Shown: piece after piece, positions 26,417 through 34,939 of the stretch
Layout of the letters: every line of letters begins with the position of its first letter
Numbering within the stretch: position 1 is the stretch's first letter
NCBI RefSeq assembly: GCF_014873495.1
Contig: NZ_JADBGF010000001.1
Location: 6,200,001 to 6,264,000, forward strand
DNA length: 64,000 bases
DNA from: Streptomyces stelliscabiei
GTDB taxonomy: Bacteria; Actinomycetota; Actinomycetes; Streptomycetales; Streptomycetaceae
Direction of reading: 5' to 3'
The notes under the pieces: generated by a model
Seen by the model: the letters and a program-made list of their open reading frames with translations, nothing else
Told to the model about the DNA's origin: nothing
The model's database searches: none
Translations under genes and position numbers: made by a program

Positions 26417-26973
26417 TGGCTACCACCACGACTCCGCGTCTCAAGACGAAGTACCGCGAGGAGATCGCGGGCAAGCTGCAGGAAGAGTTCTCCTACGAGA
26501 ACGTCATGCAGACCCCGGGCCTCGTCAAGATCGTGGTCAACATGGGTGTGGGCGACGCCGCCCGCGACTCCAAGCTGATCGAGGGCGCCATCCGCGACCT
26601 CACCACGATCACCGGGCAGAAGCCGGCCGTCACCAAGGCCCGCAAGTCCATCGCGCAGTTCAAGCTGCGTGAGGGCCAGCCGATCGGTGCCCACGTCACG
26701 CTCCGTGGCGACCGCATGTGGGAGTTCCTGGACCGCACCCTGTCGCTCGCGCTCCCGCGCATCCGCGACTTCCGTGGTCTGTCCCCCAAGCAGTTCGACG
26801 GCCGTGGCAACTACACCTTCGGTCTCACCGAGCAGGTCATGTTCCACGAGATCGACCAGGACAAGATCGACCGTACCCGGGGTATGGACATCACCGTGGT
26901 GACCACGGCGACCAACGACGCTGAGGGCCGCGCCCTCCTTCGTCACCTCGGCTTCCCCTTCAAGGAGGCGTGA
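26416..26973 (+). CDS. rplE: 50S ribosomal protein L5
   Basis: 185 residues. L5 binds 5S rRNA and contacts P-site tRNA. Motifs NVMQTPGLVKIVVNMGVGDA, KPAVTKARKSIAQFKLREGQPIG and RDFRGLSPKQFDGRGNYTFGL are present. One-base overlap with rplX; rpsZ begins 5 nt after its stop. Confidence 0.98.
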   Translation: MATTTTPRLKTKYREEIAGKLQEEFSYENVMQTPGLVKIVVNMGVGDAARDSKLIEGAIRDLTTITGQKPAVTKARKSIAQFKLREGQPIGAHVTLRGDRMWEFLDRTLSLALPRIRDFRGLSPKQFDGRGNYTFGLTEQVMFHEIDQDKIDRTRGMDITVVTTATNDAEGRALLRHLGFPFKEA

Positions 26974-26978
26974 GCGAG

Positions 26979-27164
26979 ATGGCGAAGAAGGCTCTGATCG
27001 CGAAGGCTGCTCGCAAGCCCAAGTTCGGCGTGCGTGGCTACACGCGCTGCCAGCGCTGCGGCCGTCCCCACTCCGTGTACCGCAAGTTCGGCCTGTGCCG
27101 CGTGTGCCTTCGTGAGATGGCTCACCGTGGCGAGCTGCCGGGCGTGACCAAGAGCTCCTGGTAG
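26979..27164 (+). CDS. rpsZ: 30S ribosomal protein S14, zinc-binding type Z
   Basis: 61 residues from ATG 26979 (MAKKALIAKAARKPKFGVRGY). The zinc ribbon CQRCGRP ... LCRVC gives the CxxC-x12-CxxC type (S14Z). A GGAGG at about 26964-26968, inside the end of rplE, supports this start over a GTG at 26970. A zinc-free paralogue elsewhere under Zur control is usual in actinobacteria but none is in this window. Confidence 0.96.
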   Translation: MAKKALIAKAARKPKFGVRGYTRCQRCGRPHSVYRKFGLCRVCLREMAHRGELPGVTKSSW

Positions 27165-27379
27165 TCCCTGCTTTTCAGGGATTCCCGAAGCTCTCGGTAA
27201 GCACTGGGCGTGTCAGGCGCCCACCCTTCCATGGCTTAGGCTTGGAGGGTTGGGCGCCTGACGGTAGCCCGTACGACTTACTACGCCGTAGGTCCCCGCA
27301 CCGCACCCGTCCCGCCACCGAGCGGGGAGAGGGATGGCGCATACAGGAAACCCCGGCGAGAGAGGCCGAAGGCCAATTC
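27165..27379 (+). promoter_or_regulatory. Structured 215-nt leader of rpsH
   Basis: Gap inside the spc operon. GTCAGGCGCCCA at 27212-27223 pairs perfectly with TGGGCGCCTGAC at 27251-27262; the stem continues inward as CCCTTCCA/TGGAGGG with one bulge (27224-27231 with 27243-27249), giving about 19 bp. A small CTAC-GCC-GTAG hairpin follows at about 27281-27291. No T-run. Candidate for r-protein autoregulation, RNase processing or an internal promoter. Confidence 0.45.
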
Positions 27380-27778
27380 ATGACCATGACTGATCCGATC
27401 GCAGACATGCTTACGCGTCTGCGGAACGCGAACTCGGCATACCACGACTCCGTGACGATGCCGGCATCGAAGATCAAGTCTCACATCGCGGAGATCCTCC
27501 AGCAGGAGGGCTTCATCACGGGCTGGAAGGTCGAGGACGCCGAGGTCGGCAAGAACCTCGTCCTCGAGCTGAAGTTCGGCCCGAACCGTGAGCGCTCCAT
27601 CGCGGGCATCAAGCGGATCTCCAAGCCCGGTCTCCGGGTTTACGCGAAGTCCACCTCCCTGCCCAAGGTGCTGGGTGGCCTCGGCGTGGCGATCATCTCC
27701 ACGTCCCACGGGCTCCTCACCGACAAGCAGGCCGGCAAGAAGGGCGTAGGCGGAGAAGTCCTCGCCTACGTCTGGTAG
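27380..27778 (+). CDS. rpsH: 30S ribosomal protein S8
   Basis: 132 residues from ATG 27380 (MTMTDPIADMLTRLRNANSAY); the frame is open further upstream through the leader but without family sequence. S8 binds the central domain of 16S rRNA and in E. coli represses the spc operon. The C-terminal LLTDKQAGKKGVGGEVLAYVW is the conserved RNA-binding end. Preceded by the long structured gap described separately. Confidence 0.97.
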   Translation: MTMTDPIADMLTRLRNANSAYHDSVTMPASKIKSHIAEILQQEGFITGWKVEDAEVGKNLVLELKFGPNRERSIAGIKRISKPGLRVYAKSTSLPKVLGGLGVAIISTSHGLLTDKQAGKKGVGGEVLAYVW

Positions 27779-27802
27779 CGGAAGGGAACGGAGGAAACAG
27801 CT

Positions 27803-28342
27803 ATGTCGCGTATTGGCAAGCTCCCCATCACGGTTCCCGCCGGCGTGGACGTCACCATCGACGGCCAGACGGTCGCGGTCAAGGGCCCCAAGGGCTCGCT
27901 GACCCACACCGTTGCCGCGCCGATCGAGATCGCCAAGGGTGAGGACGGCGTTCTGAACGTCACCCGCCCCAACGACGAGCGTCAGAGCAAGGCCCTGCAC
28001 GGCCTGTCCCGCACGCTGGTGGCGAACATGATCACCGGCGTGACCCAGGGTTACGTGAAGAAGCTCGAAATCAGCGGTGTCGGTTACCGCGTGCAGGCCA
28101 AGGGCTCGAACCTCGAGTTCGCGCTCGGCTACAGCCACCCGATCACCGTCGAGGCGCCCGAGGGCATCACCTTCAAGGTGGAGAACCCCACCCGGTTCTC
28201 GGTCGAGGGCATCGACAAGCAGAAGGTCGGCGAGGTTGCGGCCAACATCCGCAAGCTGCGCAAGCCCGACCCGTACAAGGCCAAGGGCGTCAAGTACGAG
28301 GGCGAAGTCATCCGCCGCAAGGTCGGAAAGGCGGGTAAGTAA
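27803..28342 (+). CDS. rplF: 50S ribosomal protein L6
   Basis: 179 residues (MSRIGKLPITVPAGVDVTIDG), two related alpha/beta domains. L6 lies near the sarcin-ricin loop. The C-terminal signature VEGIDKQKVGEVAANIRKLRKPDPYKAKGVKYEGE is intact. Twenty-four nt after rpsH, with GGAGGAAACAG upstream of ATG. Confidence 0.98.
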   Translation: MSRIGKLPITVPAGVDVTIDGQTVAVKGPKGSLTHTVAAPIEIAKGEDGVLNVTRPNDERQSKALHGLSRTLVANMITGVTQGYVKKLEISGVGYRVQAKGSNLEFALGYSHPITVEAPEGITFKVENPTRFSVEGIDKQKVGEVAANIRKLRKPDPYKAKGVKYEGEVIRRKVGKAGK

Positions 28343-28345
28343 GCC

Positions 28346-28729
28346 ATGGCATACGGTACGAAGATCGCTAAGGGCGACGCTTACAAGCGTGCAGCCATCA
28401 AGCGGCGCCACATCCGGATCCGTAAGAAGGTCAACGGTACGGCTGAGCGTCCCCGCCTGGTCGTGACCCGCTCGAACCGCCACATCGTGGCCCAGGTGAT
28501 CGACGACCTCAAGGGGCACACCCTTGCGTCGGCGTCCACCCTGGACTCGTCGATCCGTGGTGCGTCGGAGGACAAGTCGGCTCAGGCCGGCAAGGTCGGC
28601 GCCCTGGTCGCCGAGCGTGCCAAGGCCGCCGGTGTCGAGGCAGTCGTGTTCGACCGTGGTGGTAACCGGTACGCGGGTCGCATCGCGGCCCTGGCCGACG
28701 CCGCCCGCGAGGCCGGGCTCAAGTTCTGA
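28346..28729 (+). CDS. rplR: 50S ribosomal protein L18
   Basis: 127 residues. 5S rRNA-binding protein of the central protuberance, basic N-terminus (KRRHIRIRKKVNGTAERPRL) and core FDRGGNRYAGRIAALADAAREAGLKF. Starts 3 nt after rplF; 39 nt before rpsE. Confidence 0.98.
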   Translation: MAYGTKIAKGDAYKRAAIKRRHIRIRKKVNGTAERPRLVVTRSNRHIVAQVIDDLKGHTLASASTLDSSIRGASEDKSAQAGKVGALVAERAKAAGVEAVVFDRGGNRYAGRIAALADAAREAGLKF

Positions 28730-28768
28730 GCTCGCTGCGTAGCTAGCGGAAAGAGAGAGGTAAATCCA

Positions 28769-29377
28769 ATGGCTGGACCCCAGCGCCGCGGAAGCGGTGC
28801 CGGTGGCGGCGAGCGGCGGGACCGGAAGGGCCGTGACGGCGGCGCTGCTGCCGCCGAGAAGACCGCGTACGTTGAGCGCGTCGTCGCGATCAACCGCGTC
28901 GCCAAGGTTGTGAAGGGTGGTCGTCGCTTCAGCTTCACCGCGCTGGTCGTGGTGGGCGATGGCGATGGCACCGTCGGTGTCGGTTACGGCAAGGCCAAGG
29001 AGGTGCCGGCCGCGATCGCCAAGGGTGTTGAAGAGGCCAAGAAGCACTTCTTCAAGGTCCCCCGTATCCAGGGCACCATCCCGCACCCGATCACGGGCGA
29101 GAAGGCCGCGGGCGTCGTCCTGCTCAAGCCTGCTTCCCCCGGTACCGGCGTCATCGCCGGTGGCCCGGTGCGTGCCGTGCTCGAGTGCGCCGGTGTGCAC
29201 GACATCCTGTCGAAGTCGCTCGGCTCGTCGAACGCGATCAACATCGTGCACGCGACCGTGGAGGCCCTGAAGGGTCTGCAGCGTCCCGAGGAGATCGCGG
29301 CCCGCCGTGGTCTGCCCCTCGAGGACGTCGCTCCCGCGGCTCTGCTGCGTGCGCGTGCCGGGGCCGGTGCTGCGTAA
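28769..29377 (+). CDS. rpsE: 30S ribosomal protein S5
   Basis: 202 residues with a glycine/arginine-rich N-terminal extension of about 30 residues, the double-stranded RNA-binding fold (VERVVAINRVAKVVKGGRRFSFTALVVVGDGDG) and the C-terminal domain (GTGVIAGGPVRAVLECAGVHDILSKSLGSSN). S5 acts in decoding fidelity and at the mRNA entry site. Its TAA overlaps the rpmD ATG (TAATG). Confidence 0.98.
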   Translation: MAGPQRRGSGAGGGERRDRKGRDGGAAAAEKTAYVERVVAINRVAKVVKGGRRFSFTALVVVGDGDGTVGVGYGKAKEVPAAIAKGVEEAKKHFFKVPRIQGTIPHPITGEKAAGVVLLKPASPGTGVIAGGPVRAVLECAGVHDILSKSLGSSNAINIVHATVEALKGLQRPEEIAARRGLPLEDVAPAALLRARAGAGAA

Positions 29378-29559
29378 TGGCACAGCTCAAGATCACGCAG
29401 ACGAAGTCGTACATCGGCAGCAAGCAGAACCACCGTGACACCCTGCGTTCCCTTGGTCTCAAGGGCATCAACACGCAGGTCGTCAAGGAGGACCGCCCCG
29501 AGTTCCGCGGCATGGTGCACACCGTCCGCCACCTCGTGACGGTCGAGGAGGTCGACTGA
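29377..29559 (+). CDS. rpmD: 50S ribosomal protein L30
   Basis: 60 residues (MAQLKITQTKSYIGSKQNHRD), usual length for L30, with TLRSLGLKGINTQVVKEDRPEFRGMVHTV. One-base overlap with rpsE; 2 nt before rplO. Confidence 0.97.
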   Translation: MAQLKITQTKSYIGSKQNHRDTLRSLGLKGINTQVVKEDRPEFRGMVHTVRHLVTVEEVD

Positions 29560-29561
29560 TC

Positions 29562-30017
29562 ATGGCGGAGAACAACCCGCTCAAGATCCACAACCTCCGT
29601 CCCGCCCCCGGTGCCAAGACCGCGAAGACCCGTGTCGGTCGTGGTGAGGCGTCGAAGGGTAAGACGGCCGGTCGTGGTACCAAGGGCACGAAGGCCCGCT
29701 ACCAGGTTCCGGAGCGCTTCGAGGGTGGCCAGATGCCCCTCCACATGCGTCTTCCGAAGCTGAAGGGCTTCAAGAACCCGTTCAAGACGGAGTTCCAGGT
29801 CGTGAACCTGGACAAGCTCGCCGCCCTCTACCCCGAGGGTGGGGAGGTCACCGTTGCCGACCTGGTCGACAAGGGTGCCGTCCGCAAGAACAGCCTCGTC
29901 AAGGTCCTCGGCCAGGGTGAGATCTCCGTGGCGCTGCAGGTGACGGTCGACGCCGTCTCCGGCTCCGCCAAGGAGAAGATCACCGCCGCCGGCGGTACCG
30001 TCACCGAGCTCGTCTGA
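29562..30017 (+). CDS. rplO: 50S ribosomal protein L15
   Basis: 151 residues. The basic glycine-rich N-terminal half (KTRVGRGEASKGKTAGRGTKGTKAR) threads into 23S rRNA; the C-terminal globular part (GEISVALQVTVDAVSGSAKEKITAAGG) is intact. Last r-protein gene before secY; a hairpin and long gap follow. Confidence 0.98.
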   Translation: MAENNPLKIHNLRPAPGAKTAKTRVGRGEASKGKTAGRGTKGTKARYQVPERFEGGQMPLHMRLPKLKGFKNPFKTEFQVVNLDKLAALYPEGGEVTVADLVDKGAVRKNSLVKVLGQGEISVALQVTVDAVSGSAKEKITAAGGTVTELV

Positions 30018-30052
30018 ACACATCAGGCGTCTCGATGACTTGAGCGATCCCG

Positions 30053-30095
30053 ACCGGGGATACCCTACAAATGGGGTATCCCCGGTTGGTCGTTC
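30053..30095 (+). terminator. Hairpin between rplO and secY
   Basis: Perfect 13-bp stem ACCGGGGATACCC (30053-30065) with GGGTATCCCCGGT (30074-30086), 8-nt loop, followed by TGGTCGTTCC. The T-run is weak, so termination may be partial. It heads a 243-nt gap that must carry a promoter for secY-adk-map or an attenuated leader. Confidence 0.6.
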
Positions 30096-30260
30096 CTAGG
30101 GAGGCAGTCCCGCCGGTAAGGTGGCCTGCGCTGTCCGTTTTTCACAGGGGACCCCTCACCGGGCACTCGTCGCGGCAGTTAAACGTTACGTAAGTCGTCC
30201 TCATCAGAATCTCAAAACCGTCACCCTTGACGCAGTAGCGCGGGGGTCGCAGGAGGCACC

Positions 30261-31574
30261 GTGCTCACCGCGTTCGCCCGGGCGTTCAAGACGCCCGACC
30301 TGCGCAAGAAGCTGCTCTTCACGCTCGGCATCATCGTGATCTACCGGATCGGCACGCACATCCCGATCCCGGGTGTCGACTACCGCGCCGTTCAGTTCTG
30401 CATCGACCAGGCCCAGACCAACAAGGGTCTGTTCGGTCTGGTGAACATGTTCAGTGGTGGCGCGCTGCTGCAGATCACGATCTTCGCGCTCGGCATCATG
30501 CCGTACATCACGGCGAGCATCATTCTGCAGCTGCTGACCGTGGTGATCCCGCGTCTGGAAGCCCTGAAGAAGGAGGGGCAGGCCGGTACGGCGAAGATCA
30601 CGCAGTACACGCGTTATCTGACGGTCGCCCTCGCCATCCTCCAGGGCACCGGCCTCGTCGCCACCGCCCGCAGCGGCTCGCTGTTCAGCGGCTGTGTGCA
30701 GGCCAGCCAGATCGTCCCCGACCAGTCGATCTACACCACCGTCGTCATGGTCGTCACCATGACCGCCGGCACGGCCGTCGTCATGTGGCTCGGTGAGCTG
30801 ATCACCGACCGCGGCATCGGCAACGGCATGTCGATCCTGATGTTCATCTCGATCGCCGCCACCTTCCCCTCCGCCCTCTGGGCGATCAAGGAGCAGGGAG
30901 AGCTGGCGGGCGGCTGGATCGAGTTCGGCACCGTCATCGCCGTCGGCCTGGTCATGGTCGCCCTGGTGGTCTTCGTCGAGCAGGCCCAGCGCCGCATCCC
31001 GGTCCAGTACGCGAAGCGCATGATCGGCCGTCGTTCCTACGGCGGCACGTCGACCTACATCCCGCTGAAGGTCAACCAGGCGGGCATCATCCCCGTGATC
31101 TTCGCCTCGTCGCTGCTCTACATTCCGGCTCTCGTCGTGCAGTTCTCGAACTCCACGGCCGGTTGGGCGAGTTGGGTCAACAACAACCTGGTGCCCTCGG
31201 ACGCTCCGGTGCACATCACGATCTACTTCTTCCTGATCATCTTCTTCGCCTTCTTCTACGTGGCCATCTCGTTCAACCCCGAGGAAGTCGCGGACAACAT
31301 GAAGAAGTATGGTGGCTTCATCCCGGGCATCCGGGCTGGCCGACCGACCGCTGAGTACCTGAGCTACGTACTCAACCGGATCACCTGGCCGGGTTCGCTG
31401 TACCTGGGTCTGATCGCTCTCGTGCCGACAATGGCGTTGGCCGGCTTCGGGGCCAACCAGAACTTCCCGTTCGGCGGTACCAGCATCCTGATCATCGTGG
31501 GTGTGGGTCTGGAGACCGTGAAGCAGATCGAGAGCCAGCTCCAGCAGCGCAATTACGAAGGGTTCCTCCGCTGA
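30261..31574 (+). CDS. secY: Preprotein translocase subunit SecY
   Basis: 437 residues from GTG 30261 with GGAGG 8 nt upstream. Ten membrane helices as in the SecYEG channel; plug-region and family motifs are FGLVNMFSGGALLQITIFALGIMPYITASII, NQAGIIPVIFASSLLY, FNPEEVADNMKKYGGFIPGIRAGRPT. It forms the Sec export and membrane-insertion channel. Its TGA overlaps the adk ATG by one base, so secY-adk are coupled; the rplO-secY gap (243 nt) implies extra control between the spc genes and this unit. Confidence 0.98.
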   Translation: MLTAFARAFKTPDLRKKLLFTLGIIVIYRIGTHIPIPGVDYRAVQFCIDQAQTNKGLFGLVNMFSGGALLQITIFALGIMPYITASIILQLLTVVIPRLEALKKEGQAGTAKITQYTRYLTVALAILQGTGLVATARSGSLFSGCVQASQIVPDQSIYTTVVMVVTMTAGTAVVMWLGELITDRGIGNGMSILMFISIAATFPSALWAIKEQGELAGGWIEFGTVIAVGLVMVALVVFVEQAQRRIPVQYAKRMIGRRSYGGTSTYIPLKVNQAGIIPVIFASSLLYIPALVVQFSNSTAGWASWVNNNLVPSDAPVHITIYFFLIIFFAFFYVAISFNPEEVADNMKKYGGFIPGIRAGRPTAEYLSYVLNRITWPGSLYLGLIALVPTMALAGFGANQNFPFGGTSILIIVGVGLETVKQIESQLQQRNYEGFLR

Positions 31575-32236
31575 TGCGAATCGTCCTCGTCGGGCCGCCG
31601 GGTGCGGGTAAGGGAACGCAGGCCGCGTTCCTGGCCAGGAACCTGTCGATCCCGCACATCTCCACGGGCGACCTGTTCCGGGCCAACATCAGCAAGCAGA
31701 CGGAGCTGGGCAAGCTCGCCAAGTCCTACATGGACAAGGGTGAGCTGGTGCCGGACGAGGTCACCATCGCCATGGCGAAGGACCGGATGGAGCAGCCGGA
31801 CGCCGTGAACGGCTTCCTGCTCGACGGCTTCCCGCGCAACGTCTCGCAGGCCGAGGCGCTCGACGTGACCCTCCAGGACGAGTCCATGAACCTGGACGCG
31901 GTGCTGGACCTGGAGGTCCCCGAGGAGGAGGTCGTCAAGCGGATCGCCGGTCGGCGCATCTGCCGCAACGACTCCGCGCACGTCTTCCACGTCACGTACA
32001 AGAAGCCGAAGCAGGACGGCGTGTGCGACGTCTGTGGCGGCGAGCTGTACCAGCGTGACGACGACTCCGAGGAGACCGTCCGCAAGCGCCTGGAGGTCTA
32101 CCACACCCAGACCGAGCCGATCATCGACTACTACAAGGCCCAGGGCCTCGTGGTGACGATCACGGCGCTCGGCCCGGTGGAGGACGTCACCCAGCGCGCC
32201 ATGGAAGCGCTCAAGCGCGAGGACGACGGCCAGTAG
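31574..32236 (+). CDS. adk: Adenylate kinase
   Basis: 220 residues. P-loop GPPGAGKGT (7-15), NMP-binding DGFPRN, LID domain from about 125. The LID is the long form with a possible zinc site, ICRNDSAHVFH ... CDVCGG (C-x2-D ... C-x2-C). It interconverts ATP + AMP and 2 ADP in the cytoplasm. Coupled to secY by a one-base overlap, the arrangement usual in Gram-positive bacteria. Confidence 0.97.
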   Translation: MRIVLVGPPGAGKGTQAAFLARNLSIPHISTGDLFRANISKQTELGKLAKSYMDKGELVPDEVTIAMAKDRMEQPDAVNGFLLDGFPRNVSQAEALDVTLQDESMNLDAVLDLEVPEEEVVKRIAGRRICRNDSAHVFHVTYKKPKQDGVCDVCGGELYQRDDDSEETVRKRLEVYHTQTEPIIDYYKAQGLVVTITALGPVEDVTQRAMEALKREDDGQ

Positions 32237-32253
32237 GCCGTCGGTCGGTACGT

Positions 32254-32300
32254 CGGCCGCGGTGCCCGAGGAGGGTGCCGCGGCCGTACTGTTGTGTAGG
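32254..32300 (+). terminator. Hairpin between adk and map
   Basis: CGGCCGCGG at 32254-32262 pairs with CCGCGGCCG at 32278-32286; the sequence after it is GTACTGTTGTG. A promoter-like TGTAGGCA follows at about 32296, so this may separate map from secY-adk. Weak T-tract. Confidence 0.45.
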
Positions 32301-32347
32301 CACACCCAAGACGTCCAATCCGCGGAAGACGGAGAGCGCAGGCCCCC

Positions 32348-33184
32348 ATGGTGCAGATCAAGAGCCCCGAGCAGATCGCCAAGATGCGCGAGGCGGGGCT
32401 GGTCGTCGCGGCCATCCACGCGGCCACCCGCGAGGCCGCCGTGCCGGGCGCCTCCACGAAGGATCTGGACGAGGTGGCCCGCAAGGTGCTCGCGGAGCAC
32501 GGCGCCAAGTCGAACTTCCTCGGGTACGGCGGCTTCCCGGCGACGATCTGCACGTCGGTGAACGAGGTCGTGGTCCACGGGATCCCGAGCGACGAGGTCG
32601 TCCTGAAGGACGGCGACATCATCTCCGTCGACTGCGGCGCGATCGTCGACGGCTGGCACGGTGACGCGGCCTACACCGCGTTCGTGGGATCCGGTCACGC
32701 CCCGGAGCTGATCGAGCTGTCCCGGGTGACCGAGGAGTCCATGTGGGCCGGGATCGCCGCCATGAAGGTGGGCAACCGGCTCGTGGACGTCTCCCGCGCC
32801 ATCGAGACGTACATCCGCCGGCAGCCCAAGCCGGGCGGGGGCAAGTACGGCATCGTCGAGGACTACGGCGGCCACGGCATCGGGACCGAGATGCACATGG
32901 ACCCGCACCTGCTGAACTACGTCGAGCGGCGGCGGGGCAAGGGACCCAAGCTCGTCCCCGGGTTCTGCCTCGCGATCGAGCCGATGGTGGCCCTGGGCAC
33001 CCCGAAGACCGAGGTCCTCGCGGACGACTGGACCGTGGTGAGCACGGACGGCACGTGGTCCTCGCACTGGGAGCACTCGGTGGCGCTGACCGAGGCGGGG
33101 CCGCTGGTGCTGACCGCCCCCGACGGCGGCAGGGCCAAGCTGGCGGAGTACGGCATCGTCGCGGCTCCCGATCCGCTGGGCTGA
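32348..33184 (+). CDS. map: Methionine aminopeptidase, type I
   Basis: 278 residues, removes N-terminal Met from new proteins. The five metal ligands of the pita-bread fold are visible: Asp95, Asp106, His176, Glu211 and Glu242; His78 (VVVHGIP) is the conserved substrate-site histidine. No N-terminal zinc-finger or SH3-like extension, so it is the short type Ia form. It is 111 nt from adk with a hairpin between, in the standard secY-adk-map-infA order. Confidence 0.97.
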   Translation: MVQIKSPEQIAKMREAGLVVAAIHAATREAAVPGASTKDLDEVARKVLAEHGAKSNFLGYGGFPATICTSVNEVVVHGIPSDEVVLKDGDIISVDCGAIVDGWHGDAAYTAFVGSGHAPELIELSRVTEESMWAGIAAMKVGNRLVDVSRAIETYIRRQPKPGGGKYGIVEDYGGHGIGTEMHMDPHLLNYVERRRGKGPKLVPGFCLAIEPMVALGTPKTEVLADDWTVVSTDGTWSSHWEHSVALTEAGPLVLTAPDGGRAKLAEYGIVAAPDPLG

Positions 33185-33358
33185 GTCCTCGTCGCCGGGC
33201 GCGTGACCGGTGGGGCCTGTGGTGCCCACGTGGCTGTGCCGCTCGGTGCCACCGCCCCGCGCCCCTGAAGACGGCCCCGTCGCTTCCGGGGCGCGCGGCA
33301 TAAGGATCTCCGGCTCTGGGCATCCTTACCCGAATTCGTGTTTCCGGGGGCCCTGGCG

Positions 33359-33364
33359 TAGACT
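33359..33364 (+). promoter_or_regulatory. Candidate infA promoter -10
   Basis: TAGACT at 33359-33364, a near-consensus -10, sits 81 nt before infA in the 261-nt gap after map. The -35 is poor (TTCGTG at 33335, 18-bp spacer). The rest of the gap holds a degenerate copy of the GC-rich intergenic repeat at about 33255-33269. Confidence 0.45.
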
Positions 33365-33445
33365 GACTCGTCGGCTCTCGTGTTTCCGTGTGTCCTCATT
33401 CGGTTACGCCGAGTCGATCAAGGTAGTCGATTCGAAGGGCGAAGC

Positions 33446-33667
33446 GTGGCCAAGAAGCAAGGTGCCATCGAGATCGAGGGCACTGTCGTCGAGTCTCTTC
33501 CGAACGCCATGTTCAAGGTCGAGCTCCAGAACGGCCACCAGGTCCTGGCACACATCAGCGGCAAGATGCGTATGCACTACATCCGTATCCTCCCTGACGA
33601 CCGGGTCGTGGTGGAGTTGTCTCCGTACGACCTGACGCGTGGCCGGATCGTCTACCGCTACAAGTAG
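33446..33667 (+). CDS. infA: Translation initiation factor IF-1
   Basis: 73 residues from GTG 33446 (MAKKQGAIEIEGTVVESLPNA); the frame is open upstream but not conserved. S1-type OB fold with MFKVELQNGHQVLAHISGKMRMHYIRILPDDRVVVELSPYDL. IF-1 occupies the A site during initiation. Starts the infA-rpmJ-rpsM-rpsK-rpoA-rplQ cluster. Confidence 0.97.
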   Translation: MAKKQGAIEIEGTVVESLPNAMFKVELQNGHQVLAHISGKMRMHYIRILPDDRVVVELSPYDLTRGRIVYRYK

Positions 33668-33739
33668 ATCTTGCCCCCGCTCTCCGTGCCCGGTCTCCCG
33701 GGACGCGGGTGGTGGCACTGACCCGGAGAACCTCACCCC

Positions 33740-33853
33740 ATGAAGGTCAAGCCGAGCGTCAAGAAGATCTGCGACAAGTGCAGGGTGATCCGCCGTCACG
33801 GTCGGGTCATGGTCATCTGCGAGAACCCGCGCCACAAGCAGCGCCAGGGCTGA
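33740..33853 (+). CDS. rpmJ: 50S ribosomal protein L36, zinc-binding type
   Basis: 37 residues (MKVKPSVKKICDKCRVIRRH ... ENPRHKQRQG). The zinc ligands Cys11, Cys14, Cys27 and His32 are all present, so this is the C+ form. Too short for most gene finders but unmistakable by sequence and place between infA and rpsM. Confidence 0.96.
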   Translation: MKVKPSVKKICDKCRVIRRHGRVMVICENPRHKQRQG

Positions 33854-34061
33854 CGCACGACCGATCCCTCTGCTCGATTCGCAGAGATTCGCGCGACGCA
33901 AGCTGAATTTGTTCATACGCAGGACCCAGGCGAGCTGTAGGCCTGACACCCCCGGCTCGGAGGCCGGGGACCCGAGCCGTACCTACTCTTCGCCATGGAA
34001 GAGGCCGGCGGCCGGGGCCCGGTTCTGTGGAAGACCTCCGACAATCACCAGGAGCCATTGA
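33854..34061 (+). promoter_or_regulatory. Gap before rpsM with two hairpins
   Basis: 208 nt without a gene. CCCCGGC/GCCGGGG (33950-33956 with 33963-33969) and CTCTTC/GAAGAG (33986-33991 with 33998-34003) can fold. The gap probably carries leader or promoter elements of the rpsM-rpsK unit; no clear consensus promoter seen. Confidence 0.35.
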
Positions 34062-34442
34062 ATGGCACGCGTTTCCGGTGTTGACATCCCGCGCGACAAG
34101 CGTGTGGAGGTCGCCCTCACCTATGTGTTCGGCATCGGCCGGACCCTCTCCCAGGAGACGCTGGCAGCGACCGGCGTCAACCCCGACACCCGCGTCCGCG
34201 ACCTCTCCGAGGAGCAGCTCGTCGCGATCCGCGAGTACGTGGACAACAACATCAAGACCGAGGGTGACCTCCGTCGCGAGGTCCAGGCCGACATCCGCCG
34301 CAAGGTGGAGATCGGCTGCTACCAGGGCCTCCGTCACCGTCGTGGTCTGCCCGTCCGCGGTCAGCGCACCAGCACCAACGCCCGCACCCGCAAGGGCCCG
34401 CGTCGCGCCATCGCCGGTAAGAAGAAGCCGGGCAAGAAGTAG
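34062..34442 (+). CDS. rpsM: 30S ribosomal protein S13
   Basis: 126 residues (MARVSGVDIPRDKRVEVALTY). Helix-two-turn-helix core GIGRTLSQETLAATGVNPDTRVRDLSEEQ and the basic C-terminal tail (LRHRRGLPVRGQRTSTNARTRKGPRRAIAGKKKPGKK) that reaches the P-site tRNA. AGGAG upstream of ATG. Confidence 0.98.
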   Translation: MARVSGVDIPRDKRVEVALTYVFGIGRTLSQETLAATGVNPDTRVRDLSEEQLVAIREYVDNNIKTEGDLRREVQADIRRKVEIGCYQGLRHRRGLPVRGQRTSTNARTRKGPRRAIAGKKKPGKK

Positions 34443-34512
34443 TCCTCAGCGGACAACGCTTCATCAGCGGTCTTCGCTGTAGGACCGACCACCTCCCCGT
34501 AGGAGTTTGTAG

Positions 34513-34917
34513 ATGCCCCCCAAGGGTCGTCAGGGCGCTGCCAAGAAGGTGCGCCGCAAGGAAAAGAAGAACGTCGCTCACGGCCACGCGCACATCAAGA
34601 GCACGTTCAACAACACGATCGTCTCCATCACGGACCCCTCGGGCAACGTGATCTCCTGGGCCTCCGCCGGCCACGTCGGCTTCAAGGGCTCCCGGAAGTC
34701 CACGCCGTTCGCCGCGCAGATGGCCGCCGAGTCGGCCGCCCGTCGCGCGCAGGAGCACGGCATGCGCAAGGTCGACGTGTTCGTCAAGGGCCCGGGTTCG
34801 GGTCGTGAGACGGCCATCCGTTCGCTGCAGGCGACCGGTCTCGAGGTCGGCTCCATCCAGGACGTCACGCCCACCCCGCACAACGGCTGCCGTCCGCCCA
34901 AGCGCCGCCGCGTCTGA
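34513..34917 (+). CDS. rpsK: 30S ribosomal protein S11
   Basis: 134 residues (MPPKGRQGAAKKVRRKEKKNV). S11 forms part of the platform near the mRNA exit. Conserved AHIKSTFNNTIVSITDPSGNVISWASAG and GLEVGSIQDVTPTPHNGCRPPKRRRV. Unlike many firmicutes and proteobacteria, no rpsD follows; rpoA is next after a structured gap. Confidence 0.98.
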   Translation: MPPKGRQGAAKKVRRKEKKNVAHGHAHIKSTFNNTIVSITDPSGNVISWASAGHVGFKGSRKSTPFAAQMAAESAARRAQEHGMRKVDVFVKGPGSGRETAIRSLQATGLEVGSIQDVTPTPHNGCRPPKRRRV

Positions 34918-34939
34918 TCTTCGACGCAGGCTGCTTGGT

